A stretch of 44,447 nt of DNA from the NCBI GenBank assembly GCA_021730845.1, contig JAKFYL010000009.1:1-44447 (forward strand). Direction: 5' to 3'. Both the position numbers and the translations under genes were made by a program. Below the pieces are notes generated by a model. The model was not told the DNA's origin. It searched no databases and saw nothing but the letters and a program-made list of their open reading frames with translations. Position 1 is the stretch's first letter. Every line of letters starts with the position of its first letter. This stretch comes from Planctomycetota bacterium (lineage in GTDB: Bacteria; Planctomycetota; UBA1135; GCA-002686595). This document shows positions 7,199 to 15,280 of this stretch, in pieces.

Positions 7199-8593
7199 TC
7201 ACACCGTTTGGCTGAATGTCCCGGCGCGCGCCTGACGCGCTTGCAGGTACTCATCGAAGCACATGGCAATCGGGCGCAGGAAAAGGCGACCCAGGGGAGT
7301 GACCACGGCGCGCCGCGCTGTGAGCTCCACCAGTCCGTCGGCGGCCAAGGGCCGCAAGCGCTCCCATTCCGCGGCAAAGTGGCTGCCCAAGTCGTGCCGC
7401 CCTGTGCGTAGTTCGAGCTCATCCAGGTCCAGGCGCATGCGGCACATCAAGTCCAGGATCGCAGCGCGGCGCAAGTTGTCCTCCGGCGTGCGCTGCAATC
7501 CGCGGTGAGCGGCCAAGCCTCCGGATCGGATGCGTTGCTCGTAGTCGCGCGTGGTGGGCTCGTTTTGGAAGAAGCAGCCGTCGATCTCGGAAATCGCGCT
7601 CATGCCCAGGGCCAACATGTCCTCGCAAGGGTGCGTGGCGTAGCCCATGAAATTGCGGTGCAATCTGTCTTCGCGCAGGGCCTGGTGCAGGGTGTCGCTG
7701 CGCAGGGCGAAGTGGTCCAAACCCACGACTTCATATCCCGCTTGACCCAGGCGCTCGAGTGCCTGGCAAAACAAACGCGTGCGCAGCGCGGGATCGGGCA
7801 GGGCTTGCGACTCCAGGGCCTTTTGAAACGGCTTCAACCACGGAACGTGGGCGTACCCATACAGCGCCAAGCGGTCGGGTTTCCACTGCGCCACGTGATC
7901 CAGGGTCGCGGCGAAGGTGGCTTCATTTTGGCGCGGCAACCCGTACATCAAGTCGACGTTCACGCCGCCGAAGCCCAGCTGCCGGCAGTGTTCGATCAGC
8001 GCCTGGGTTTCCTCGGCCGTCTGGTGGCGAGCTACGGCGGCCTGCACGCCGGGATCGGTGTCCTGCACGCCCATGCTGACTCGGTTGAACCCCAGGTCGG
8101 CCAAAGTCTCGATCTGTTCCTTGCGCGTGACGTGCGGATGCACTTCGAGCGAGAGCTCGGCCCCGGGTAAGAGCTGGAACTCGCGCGCCAGTGCACCGAA
8201 CAGGCGCCGAATTTGCTGGCTCGAAAGATGCGTAGGCGTGCCTCCGCCCCAGTGCATTTGCGCCACGCTGCGCCGCGCGCCGAGCAGGCCCGCCGCGCGT
8301 TCGATTTCCAGCTCGAGCGCCTCCAGATAATGCTCGACCAGGTCGGCGCGGCGTGTGATCTGCACCGTGCACCCGCAGTACAGGCACAAGCTCTCGCAGA
8401 AGGGAATATGGACGTACAGCGACAGCGGTTCGCTCGCCCGACGCGAGGCGCGTTCGAGTGCGGCGCGCTGCTCGGCCTCGCCAAAAGCGGTCGTCCACTC
8501 CGGCACGGTTGGGTACGAGGTGTACCGCGGACCCTGGCCGCCCCAGCGCTCGAGCAGGCGCGGATCGAAAGCAACAGGTCCGGCCGCTTTCAT
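7199..8593 (-). CDS. hemN: Oxygen-independent coproporphyrinogen III oxidase (radical SAM)
   Basis: HemN decarboxylates two propionate side chains of coproporphyrinogen III to vinyl groups using S-adenosylmethionine radical chemistry, without oxygen. The 464-residue protein shows the iron-sulfur motif CESLCLYC (C66, C70, C73), preceded by YVHIPF, then C75 and a GGGTPTHLS SAM-binding loop. The N-terminal RYTSYPTVPEW segment is typical of true HemN and is absent from HemW-like heme chaperones, which supports the hemN call. The ATG start overlaps the hemE stop as ATGA, indicating translational coupling. Having only the anaerobic enzyme here suggests heme synthesis that works at low oxygen; an aerobic HemF could exist elsewhere. 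Confidence 0.95.
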   Translation of the reverse strand: MKAAGPVAFDPRLLERWGGQGPRYTSYPTVPEWTTAFGEAEQRAALERASRRASEPLSLYVHIPFCESLCLYCGCTVQITRRADLVEHYLEALELEIERAAGLLGARRSVAQMHWGGGTPTHLSSQQIRRLFGALAREFQLLPGAELSLEVHPHVTRKEQIETLADLGFNRVSMGVQDTDPGVQAAVARHQTAEETQALIEHCRQLGFGGVNVDLMYGLPRQNEATFAATLDHVAQWKPDRLALYGYAHVPWLKPFQKALESQALPDPALRTRLFCQALERLGQAGYEVVGLDHFALRSDTLHQALREDRLHRNFMGYATHPCEDMLALGMSAISEIDGCFFQNEPTTRDYEQRIRSGGLAAHRGLQRTPEDNLRRAAILDLMCRMRLDLDELELRTGRHDLGSHFAAEWERLRPLAADGLVELTARRAVVTPLGRLFLRPIAMCFDEYLQARQARAGTFSQTV

Positions 8594-9621
8594 CGCCGCC
8601 GCTCCTGTGCGGCGCGTACAAAGGCGCCGACGCACTCCGGATTGGTTTCCTTGAGCACACCATGGCCAAGGTTGAGCACGTGGCCGGGCCGGTCTTCCAC
8701 GGTGGCAAGCAGAGTCTGTGTCTTGGCGAATACGCTTTCCGGCGTACCCAACAGCAAGGATGGATCGAAATTGCCTTGTAGCGCGACGCGCTGTTTGGTG
8801 CGCTCGAAAGCTGCCGGCAAGTCCGTGCGGTGATCGAGCGCCAAGCCCTCGATGGGCAGCTCGGCCAAGTCTTCCACCAAGTGATCGGCGTGACCTGCGA
8901 AGGCGATGACCGGCACTTTGCCGCGTACGCTTCCCAGCGCGGCGCGGCTCCAAGGCGCAGCCGAGCGCAGATACTCGTCGCGGCCTAGTTGGCTGGCCCA
9001 AGTGTCGAACAGCACCACCACTTCGGCCCCACAGTTGACTTGATACTCCAAGTGCCGCGCCACCATCTCCGCGAGTTTGTCCAGCAGCGCGTGATAGGTG
9101 CTCTCGCTGCGCAGCATCAGCGTGCGCAAATTGGCGAAGGACTTGCTCGTTCCGCCTTCGATGGCGTAACTGGCCAAGGTAAACGGAGCGCCGCAAAAGC
9201 CGATCAACGTCTTGTCCGCGGGCAAGCCGGCTGCCACCAAGCGCAAGGCATCGCCCACGAACTGCATGGACTCGCGTGGATCCGTCAGGCGCAGTGCGTC
9301 GACGTCGGCGCGCGTGCGAATCGGCTGGGGCAATTGCGGGCCGTGCTCGTCGAAGATCAGGCGCATGCCCATGGCCTCCAACGGCACCAGGATGTCGCTG
9401 AATAGGATGGCTGCATCCATTCCAAAGCGTCGCACCGGTTGCAGCGTGACTTCCGCGGCCAGTTCGGGCGCGCGGATCATCTCCAGAAAGCCCCCTGCCT
9501 GGCCGCGCACCGCGCGGTACTCGGGCAGGTAACGTCCCGCTTGGCGCATGAGCCAAACGGGGGTGCGTTCGGTCGCTTCACGCCGCAGGGCTCGGATCAG
9601 CAGTTTGGATTCGGTTCGCAT
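8590..9621 (-). CDS. hemE: Uroporphyrinogen decarboxylase
   Basis: HemE converts uroporphyrinogen III to coproporphyrinogen III by removing four carboxyl groups; it is cytosolic and cofactor-free. The 343-residue length is normal. The N-terminal signature PVWLMRQAGRYLPEYR spans residues 21-36 with its substrate-binding arginines, and the catalytic-type aspartate is D76 in AILFSDIL. The second family signature appears as GFCGAPFTLASYAIEGG, and the late FNLGHG-like segment reads LNLGHGVLKET. It follows the response-regulator gene by 24 bp and overlaps hemN by 4 bp, so it belongs to the same transcript. Confidence 0.96.
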   Translation of the reverse strand: MRTESKLLIRALRREATERTPVWLMRQAGRYLPEYRAVRGQAGGFLEMIRAPELAAEVTLQPVRRFGMDAAILFSDILVPLEAMGMRLIFDEHGPQLPQPIRTRADVDALRLTDPRESMQFVGDALRLVAAGLPADKTLIGFCGAPFTLASYAIEGGTSKSFANLRTLMLRSESTYHALLDKLAEMVARHLEYQVNCGAEVVVLFDTWASQLGRDEYLRSAAPWSRAALGSVRGKVPVIAFAGHADHLVEDLAELPIEGLALDHRTDLPAAFERTKQRVALQGNFDPSLLLGTPESVFAKTQTLLATVEDRPGHVLNLGHGVLKETNPECVGAFVRAAQERRR

Positions 9622-9645
9622 GTTTGGCTGCTCAGGCGGTGCCTG

Positions 9646-10341
9646 CTAAGGCGTCAGGCGGTACCCCGTCCCGCGCACGGTATGGATGTAGCGCGGATTC
9701 TGCGGATCGTCCTCGATCATGCGCCGCAATCGCACGATGAAATTGTCGATAGTGCGCGTCGTGGGAAACGCGTCATAGCCCCAAACGCGGTCGAGGATTT
9801 CCGAGCGCGAAACGACCTCGCCCGGGCGCTCGGCGAGCGCGCGCAAGATCAGCGTTTCCTTGGGCGAGAGTTCCGTGGACGTGCCTTGGCGCGAGACTTG
9901 GAACGTCTTGAAGTCCACGACGCAGTCGCCCAGCTTCAAGCGATCCCCGGCCGGGTGGGGGCTTTGCATCCAGCGCGTGCGCTTGAGAATGGCCCGCACA
10001 CGCAGTACGAGTTCGCGCAATTCGAAGGGCTTGGCCAAGAAGTCGTCGCCACCCAGCTCCAGCCCGCGCACACGATCGTCCGGTGCGCCGCGCGCGGTCA
10101 AGAACAGGATTGGAACTTGGTCTTGTTCGGCCCGCAGACGTGCGCACACGGCGAAACCATCCAGGCCAGGCAGCATCACGTCCAGGAGCACTAGATCCGG
10201 TCGCCACTGACGAACCTGTTCCAAAGCTTCGTTGCCATCGGCGCATGTGCGCACCTCGTAGCCTTCCAATGCCAAGTTGTCGCACACCACTTCCGCAATG
10301 TGGGCTTCGTCTTCGACCACCAGTAGTTTTTCGCCGCTCAT
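9646..10341 (-). CDS. OmpR/PhoB-family response regulator in the heme operon
   Basis: This is a 231-residue DNA-binding response regulator. The receiver domain (1-120) has the acidic pair E10/D11, the phospho-acceptor D54 in LLDVMLPG, T82 and K104 (AKPFELREL). The C-terminal winged helix (about 130-231) carries the OmpR-family sequence LSPKETLILRAL and ends with the recognition wing YIHTVRGTGYRL. Its ATG overlaps the end of the histidine kinase gene by 4 bp, so the pair is translationally coupled. It lies between hemL and hemE in an otherwise purely biosynthetic operon, which suggests that it controls this operon or responds to its product. Binding sites were not identified. Confidence 0.95.
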   Translation of the reverse strand: MSGEKLLVVEDEAHIAEVVCDNLALEGYEVRTCADGNEALEQVRQWRPDLVLLDVMLPGLDGFAVCARLRAEQDQVPILFLTARGAPDDRVRGLELGGDDFLAKPFELRELVLRVRAILKRTRWMQSPHPAGDRLKLGDCVVDFKTFQVSRQGTSTELSPKETLILRALAERPGEVVSRSEILDRVWGYDAFPTTRTIDNFIVRLRRMIEDDPQNPRYIHTVRGTGYRLTP

Positions 10342-11345
10342 GCTCGGTCGCCTTCTCGCGTAGCTGCCGCACCATCGGCCAATGGCAAGCGTAGATCCAC
10401 TTCGAGCCCGCCCCCGCTCGCCGCCGGTGCTTCGCGCGCCGTCACGCGGCCGCGATGTGCCTTGGCCAACTCGGAAACGAAGTACAGCCCGAGACCCGAG
10501 CCCGGTTGGTCACTCACAAGTTTCTCGCCGCCGCGCACAAAGGGCTCGAACAGCGCTCGGGGGTCTTGGCCGCGCAATCCAGGTCCGCGGTCGCGCACTT
10601 TCAAGAACGCGTCCCGGCCCAGGCAGCCAACGGAGATGTCGACTCGGCTCGACGCGCCGCCATACTTGTGCGCATTCGACAACAGATTGCGCAGCACCGT
10701 CTCGATCGAGCGCGGATCCGCGCGCACCGGCAGCGGGCCGCGCAAGTCCAACTGGATCGCGAGCGTGGCCACAGCGGGATCGCTTTGTACGTTTTGTACT
10801 CCGCGCTCGACCAAGTGGGCCAAGTCGTGCTCTTCGAGGGTTAGCTGGGGCGAGACGCTTTGCATGCGGGCCGTGAGCAGCATCTCGTCGACGAGTCGGT
10901 GCAAGCGCTCGAGATCTTCGCGTGCGTGGGCCAAGTAGCGCTCGCGCTTGTCCGGTTCGACGCGCCCTTGGTGCAAGCTCTCCAGGTACAACTTGGCCGA
11001 CGCGATCGGGCTCTTGAGTTCGTGCGTGAAGGCCGAAAGCATGTTCTTCTGGGAGGATTGCAGCGCGATCTCGCGATGCAACGAGCGCAGCACCAAGACC
11101 ACGCTGGCCGCCAGCAACAAGCCCAAGAAGGCACCTTCGAAAGCAAACATGCGCATCGAATCATCGGTGGCCTCGGTCAGGGCCCGCGATTGGGCCGGCG
11201 TTAGTTCGGCCCCCAAGCGCTGCATGCGGCCCAGCAATATCTCATCCTGACGCGAGAAGAACACGATCCACCAGGCGATTACCAGTGCATACAGCACGGT
11301 CACCGCCATGTACGTATAGAGCTTGCGTCGAGGCCCCCTGACCAT
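10338..11345 (-). CDS. Membrane sensor histidine kinase in the heme operon
   Basis: The 335-residue kinase has two transmembrane helices (about 12-30 and 68-88) enclosing an extracytoplasmic loop of only ~37 residues, too small for a conventional ligand-binding sensor. The dimerisation/phosphotransfer helix holds H108 in SAFTHELKSP. The ATPase domain shows N224 (LLSNAHKYGG), the DRGPGL loop (252-257) and the GSGLGLYF lid (282-289). Its ATG lies 1 bp after the hemL stop, and its 3' end overlaps the response regulator start by 4 bp. The minimal loop suggests sensing within the membrane or via a partner; heme or porphyrin sensing is an inference from location only. Confidence 0.94.
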   Translation of the reverse strand: MVRGPRRKLYTYMAVTVLYALVIAWWIVFFSRQDEILLGRMQRLGAELTPAQSRALTEATDDSMRMFAFEGAFLGLLLAASVVLVLRSLHREIALQSSQKNMLSAFTHELKSPIASAKLYLESLHQGRVEPDKRERYLAHAREDLERLHRLVDEMLLTARMQSVSPQLTLEEHDLAHLVERGVQNVQSDPAVATLAIQLDLRGPLPVRADPRSIETVLRNLLSNAHKYGGASSRVDISVGCLGRDAFLKVRDRGPGLRGQDPRALFEPFVRGGEKLVSDQPGSGLGLYFVSELAKAHRGRVTAREAPAASGGGLEVDLRLPLADGAAATREGDRA

Positions 11346-11346
11346 C

Positions 11347-12654
11347 TCAGGACCTCGCCGTTTGGACCTGGTGCACCTGTGCCAACGCGTTACCCATGGC
11401 TGCCACGCAGGCGTCGATGCTCGCTTCGTCGTGGGCCGTGGACACGAACGCGACCTCCCACGCCGACGGTGCCATCCAGCAACCGTGCGCGAGCAGTTCC
11501 GGATGCAGGCGCGCGTACATCGCGGCCCCGCGCTTGTCGACTTGCTGCCAGGCCCGCGGCGCAGGTCCGGGTTGCAAGCAGATCCAAAGGATCGAACCCT
11601 GCCGCACTACGTTCGCGCACACGCCGCGCACGGCGAAAGCCGTTTTCCAGCCGGATTCCAAACGCGCGGCCAAACTCTCCAGCCGCGCGTAGACTCCCGG
11701 CGCGCTCAGTTCGCGCAAGGTGGCTAGTCCGGCGGCCATGGCCAGCGGGTTCCCCGAGAGTGTGCCGGCTTGGTACACAGGACCCAGTGGCGCGACACAG
11801 CGCATGATTTCGGCGCGAGCTAGGTAGGCGCCCACGGGCATGCCGCCCCCGATGATTTTGCCCAGAGTCACGATGTCGGGCTGGATTGAGTACAGCTCGC
11901 ACGCGCCGCCTGGAGCCACTCGCAATCCGCTGATGACCTCGTCGAAGAGCAGCAACGCGCCGTGGCGCTCTGTCACCGCGCGCACATGGCGCAGGAATTC
12001 AGGCCGCTGCAACAAGAGTCCGGAGTTGGCGGGCACCGGTTCCATCACCACGGCTGCGATTTCGCTGCCGCGCCGCGCGAACAAGTCATCCAGCGCCTGT
12101 TCGTCGTCCAAAGGCAAGACTTCCGTGAGCTCCGCCACGCAGGCCGGAACACCGGCCGAAGACGGTTGCGCTCCATTGCCGATGGTGGCCAGCCCCGAGC
12201 CGGCGTGCACCAGGAGCGCATCGGCGTGGCCGTGGTAGCAACCATCGAATTTGACGATGCGCTGTCGGCCCGTGAATCCGCGCGCCAGGCGCACGGCGCT
12301 CATGACGGCCTCGGTCCCGGTGGACACGAAACGCAGCTGATCGGCGCACGGAAAGCGGGCCAAGAGAGCCTCGGCCAGTTCGACTTCATCGGGACAGGTT
12401 GCGCCAAACGTCAAACCGCGGCTGGCCGCGCCCACGACCGCATCGATGACTGCCGGATGGGTGTGGCCGAGAATCAACGGACCCCAGGAGCCGACCAAGT
12501 CCACGTAGCCGCGACCGGTCGTGTCCCAGATGCGCGCGCCGCGACCGCGAGCGACGAAGGGCGGATCGCCTTCCACGGAACCAAAAGCGCGCACGGGTGA
12601 GCTGACGCCACCGGGCATTGCGGCACGCGCGCGCTCGAGCAGTGATTTGTTCAC
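11347..12654 (-). CDS. hemL: Glutamate-1-semialdehyde 2,1-aminomutase
   Basis: HemL is a PLP enzyme that moves the amino group of glutamate-1-semialdehyde to give 5-aminolevulinate, the second step of the C5 route. It shows the PLP phosphate site STGTEAVMSA, D238 in LLFDEVISG, and the Schiff-base lysine K266 in LGKIIGGG. A frame reading ATG at 12660 exists, but the Shine-Dalgarno AAGGAGG (12661-12667) touches that ATG. The GTG at 12654 is 6 nt away, overlaps the hemB stop as GTGA like the other junctions here, and places NKSLLERA at the family N-terminus. The product is then 435 aa. It follows hemB directly and precedes the histidine kinase by 1 bp. Confidence 0.95.
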   Translation of the reverse strand: MNKSLLERARAAMPGGVSSPVRAFGSVEGDPPFVARGRGARIWDTTGRGYVDLVGSWGPLILGHTHPAVIDAVVGAASRGLTFGATCPDEVELAEALLARFPCADQLRFVSTGTEAVMSAVRLARGFTGRQRIVKFDGCYHGHADALLVHAGSGLATIGNGAQPSSAGVPACVAELTEVLPLDDEQALDDLFARRGSEIAAVVMEPVPANSGLLLQRPEFLRHVRAVTERHGALLLFDEVISGLRVAPGGACELYSIQPDIVTLGKIIGGGMPVGAYLARAEIMRCVAPLGPVYQAGTLSGNPLAMAAGLATLRELSAPGVYARLESLAARLESGWKTAFAVRGVCANVVRQGSILWICLQPGPAPRAWQQVDKRGAAMYARLHPELLAHGCWMAPSAWEVAFVSTAHDEASIDACVAAMGNALAQVHQVQTARS

Positions 12655-13619
12655 AACCATCCTCCTTGGAGTGCTTCTCGTGCGTGGTAGCTGATGATCC
12701 AATCGGCTCCGGCGCGCCGAATCGAGTGCAGGATCTCGCGCACCACGGCCCGCTCGTCGATCCAACCGCGTTCGGCCGAGGCCTTGACCATGCTGTACTC
12801 GCCCGAGACGTTGTACGCCGCGACAGGCACCAATGCGCGTTCTTTGATGGAACGCAGGACGTCCAAATAGGCCAGGGCCGGTTTCACCATCAGCATGTCG
12901 GCGCCCTCATCCACGTCCAGCAGGCTTTCGCGCAGGGCCTCGCGGGCGTTGCGGTGGTCGAGCTGGTACGAGCGCCGATCGCCTTGCTGGGGCGCGGAGT
13001 GCGCCGCTTCGCGGAATGGCCCGTAGAACGCGGAAGCGAATTTGGTCGAGTAGGAAAGCAGCGCACGGTCGCTGTAGCCGGCAGCGTCCAGGCCCGTGCG
13101 CAGCGCGGCCACGCGTCCATCCATCATGTCGCTGGGCGCGATCACGTCGGCGCCGGCCTTGGCATAGGCCACCGCCGCGGCGCTCAACAGGGGCAGGGTT
13201 TCGTCATTGAGCACTTGGGATCCGCGCACCAGCCCGCAGTGTCCGTGGTCGGTGTAGCCGCACAGGCACACATCGGTGACGATCGTCACGCGTTCTCCCA
13301 AGCGCTCGCGTATGGCGCGCACGGCGCGCACTACGGGGCCGTGCTCGTCGGCCGCTTGAGATCCGCGCGCATCCTTGCTGTCCGCCAATCCGAACAGCAG
13401 CACCGTGCGCAACCCCAGTTCGAGATCGCGCTCGATCCGCTCGACCAAGGGCCGAATGCCGACGCGCTCGATACCCGGCATGGAAGCGATGGGTTCGCGG
13501 CCCGTGTCCGCGTTCAACACGAAGTGCGGCTGCACCAATTGGGCCGCGCTCAGTTGCGTTTCGGCCAAGGATTCGCGCAGCAAGCTCGTGCGCCGCAGGC
13601 GCCGCGGTCGAATGTTCAT
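12651..13619 (-). CDS. hemB: Delta-aminolevulinic acid dehydratase (porphobilinogen synthase)
   Basis: HemB condenses two 5-aminolevulinate molecules into porphobilinogen. The 322-residue protein has both active-site lysines: K193 in YSTKFASAFYGPFREA and K246 in MLMVKPALAYLD. The cysteine cluster DVCLCGYTDHGHCG (C118, C120, C128) marks the zinc-dependent class. The open frame extends further upstream, but ATG 13619 is chosen because it overlaps the hemC-hemD stop as ATGA and gives a normal N-terminus. The 3' end overlaps hemL by 4 bp as GTGA. Alternating ATGA/GTGA overlaps through this operon imply coupled translation. Confidence 0.95.
   Translation of the reverse strand: MNIRPRRLRRTSLLRESLAETQLSAAQLVQPHFVLNADTGREPIASMPGIERVGIRPLVERIERDLELGLRTVLLFGLADSKDARGSQAADEHGPVVRAVRAIRERLGERVTIVTDVCLCGYTDHGHCGLVRGSQVLNDETLPLLSAAAVAYAKAGADVIAPSDMMDGRVAALRTGLDAAGYSDRALLSYSTKFASAFYGPFREAAHSAPQQGDRRSYQLDHRNAREALRESLLDVDEGADMLMVKPALAYLDVLRSIKERALVPVAAYNVSGEYSMVKASAERGWIDERAVVREILHSIRRAGADWIISYHAREALQGGWL
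12661..12667 (-). promoter_or_regulatory. Ribosome binding site deciding the hemL GTG start
   Basis: The minus strand reads AAGGAGG here, a near-perfect anti-16S match, inside the last codons of hemB. It is immediately adjacent to an ATG (too close) and 6 nt from the GTG at 12654 (optimal), so it supports the GTG. Confidence 0.6.
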
Positions 13620-15280
13620 CGGATGCGCTCCAGGGGTTGCAAGCGGCGCGAAAGGTGGCGCAAGAGCGCCTCGATCAAGTCCTCGCCGGCTCCTTCGTTG
13701 GCCCACGCGATGGTGCTCGCCGCCAGTCCCGCTTGGCTCAACGCGGCGGCCGTGGCCGGGCCCAGCGGAACGCGTTCGGTTGCGGATTGGGCGTGATCGT
13801 CTCGCGAGCGCTCCCACGCCGAAGCCGCCGCCACGGCCGAGGGACTGGTGTACACCCGCACGTCGATGTCGCGGCCGAGTTCGACCTGGCCGCGGGGCAC
13901 TGCGCGGTACATTTCACAGCGCACGACTTCGTGACCGCGTTCGCGGAACTCCTGTTCCAAGTCGTCGCGCGCGTCCACCGCGCAGGGGAACAGCACGCGC
14001 GCCCCGTGGTCCAAGCGCACCGACTGGGCCAGCGCTCGCGCGCCGGAAGCGCCGACGACATCGGGCGCTAGTCCGCGTTCCATCAGGGCCATGGCAGTGG
14101 ACTTGCCCACGGCAGCTAGCTTGACGCCGCGCGGCAACGCGCAGTCACCTAGCAGCGTGGCAGCAAAGCGGCTGGTCACCGCGACCCAATCTCCGGCGCG
14201 CAGCCGACCTACGTTTCCGGCCCAAGCTGGCGCGGGAACGCGCTCGAATTCCAGCACGGGTTCGAGTTTCACGGCGGCGCCCAGCATTTCCAAGCGTGCT
14301 GCGAGAGTGCTGCACTCCTGTCCCGAGCCAGCTAGCGCGACGCGCAATCCGGCTAGCGGTCCATAGCTCTTTCCGCCGCCGGAAGTGAGCGCCTGCCAGG
14401 CCAGATCGATGGCCTGCTGCGGGGAACTTGCGTCGGCGCGCAGCCAGCGCGATGGCGCCTTGGCGCTCAAACAACCCGCTCCCAGGAACACATGCGCGGC
14501 AAAGCCCTGAGGGCTCGCTTCGATCGCGGCACCCAAGGGCAAGTTGCATCCGCCCCCGGCGCGCGTGAGCAGCGCGCGCTCGGCCGCGACGGACACCTCG
14601 GCCGCTTCGTCGTGCAGGATGTCGCGCACCAGTGTGATCAGCGCCTGGTCTCCTTCGCGTGCTTGCAGTGCCAGCGCGCCTTGGGCCGGAGCCGGAACGA
14701 ACCAAGCCTGCGGCAAGCGGAACACGGCCAAGTCCCGCAAGTCCAGTTGCAGGCGCTCCAGGCCGGCTTCGGCGAGCAAGATCGCTTCGTATCGTCCTTC
14801 GCGCAGTCGCTGCACGCGCGTGGGCACGTTGCCGCGCAGATCCAGGAGCTGCAAATCGGGTCGCAGCGCGCGCACTTGCGCCGTGCGGCGCGGCGCGCTG
14901 GTTCCCACGCGCGCGCCAAAGGCCAGCGGCAGGAATGCGCCCTGGGCATTCAGGGCCGACTCGCGCACGAGCAAGCGCTCGGCCGAGCTCGCGCGCGCTG
15001 GAATCGCAGCAATGCACAGGCCCGCTGGAGACTGGGTGGGCAAGTCCTTGTGGCTGTGGACCGCCAGGTCGATGGAACCAGCGAGCAAAGCGCCCTCGAT
15101 CTCGGCCGTGAAGAAGGCCTTGCCTTCGACTTGTGTCAGCGGGACATCGTCGATCATGTCGCCGCGCGTCTTCAAGATCACGAGTTCGCACGTGTGCCCG
15201 CTAGCTTCTAGCGCACGCGCCACGAAACGGGCCTGCCACAGGGCTAGGTCGGAACCACGGGTGCCGATGCGAATGTTCAC
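13616..15280 (-). CDS. hemC/hemD: HemC-HemD fusion: hydroxymethylbilane synthase + uroporphyrinogen-III synthase
   Basis: The 554-residue protein joins two consecutive enzymes. Residues 1 to ~305 are porphobilinogen deaminase, which assembles the linear tetrapyrrole: RIGTRGSDLALWQ at the N-terminus, HSHKDLPT (catalytic Asp), the GTSAPRR segment, and the dipyrromethane-cofactor cysteine C245 in GGGCNLPLG. Residues ~310-554 are a HemD domain, which cyclises it with ring-D inversion. It starts PLAGLRVALAG and has VAVTSRFAA and VYTSPSAVAAA, the weakly conserved hallmarks of that fold. There is no stop or frameshift between the halves. Fusion would let unstable hydroxymethylbilane pass directly between sites. 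The GTG start at 15280 overlaps the hemA stop (GTGA). Confidence 0.93.
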   Translation of the reverse strand: MNIRIGTRGSDLALWQARFVARALEASGHTCELVILKTRGDMIDDVPLTQVEGKAFFTAEIEGALLAGSIDLAVHSHKDLPTQSPAGLCIAAIPARASSAERLLVRESALNAQGAFLPLAFGARVGTSAPRRTAQVRALRPDLQLLDLRGNVPTRVQRLREGRYEAILLAEAGLERLQLDLRDLAVFRLPQAWFVPAPAQGALALQAREGDQALITLVRDILHDEAAEVSVAAERALLTRAGGGCNLPLGAAIEASPQGFAAHVFLGAGCLSAKAPSRWLRADASSPQQAIDLAWQALTSGGGKSYGPLAGLRVALAGSGQECSTLAARLEMLGAAVKLEPVLEFERVPAPAWAGNVGRLRAGDWVAVTSRFAATLLGDCALPRGVKLAAVGKSTAMALMERGLAPDVVGASGARALAQSVRLDHGARVLFPCAVDARDDLEQEFRERGHEVVRCEMYRAVPRGQVELGRDIDVRVYTSPSAVAAASAWERSRDDHAQSATERVPLGPATAAALSQAGLAASTIAWANEGAGEDLIEALLRHLSRRLQPLERIR

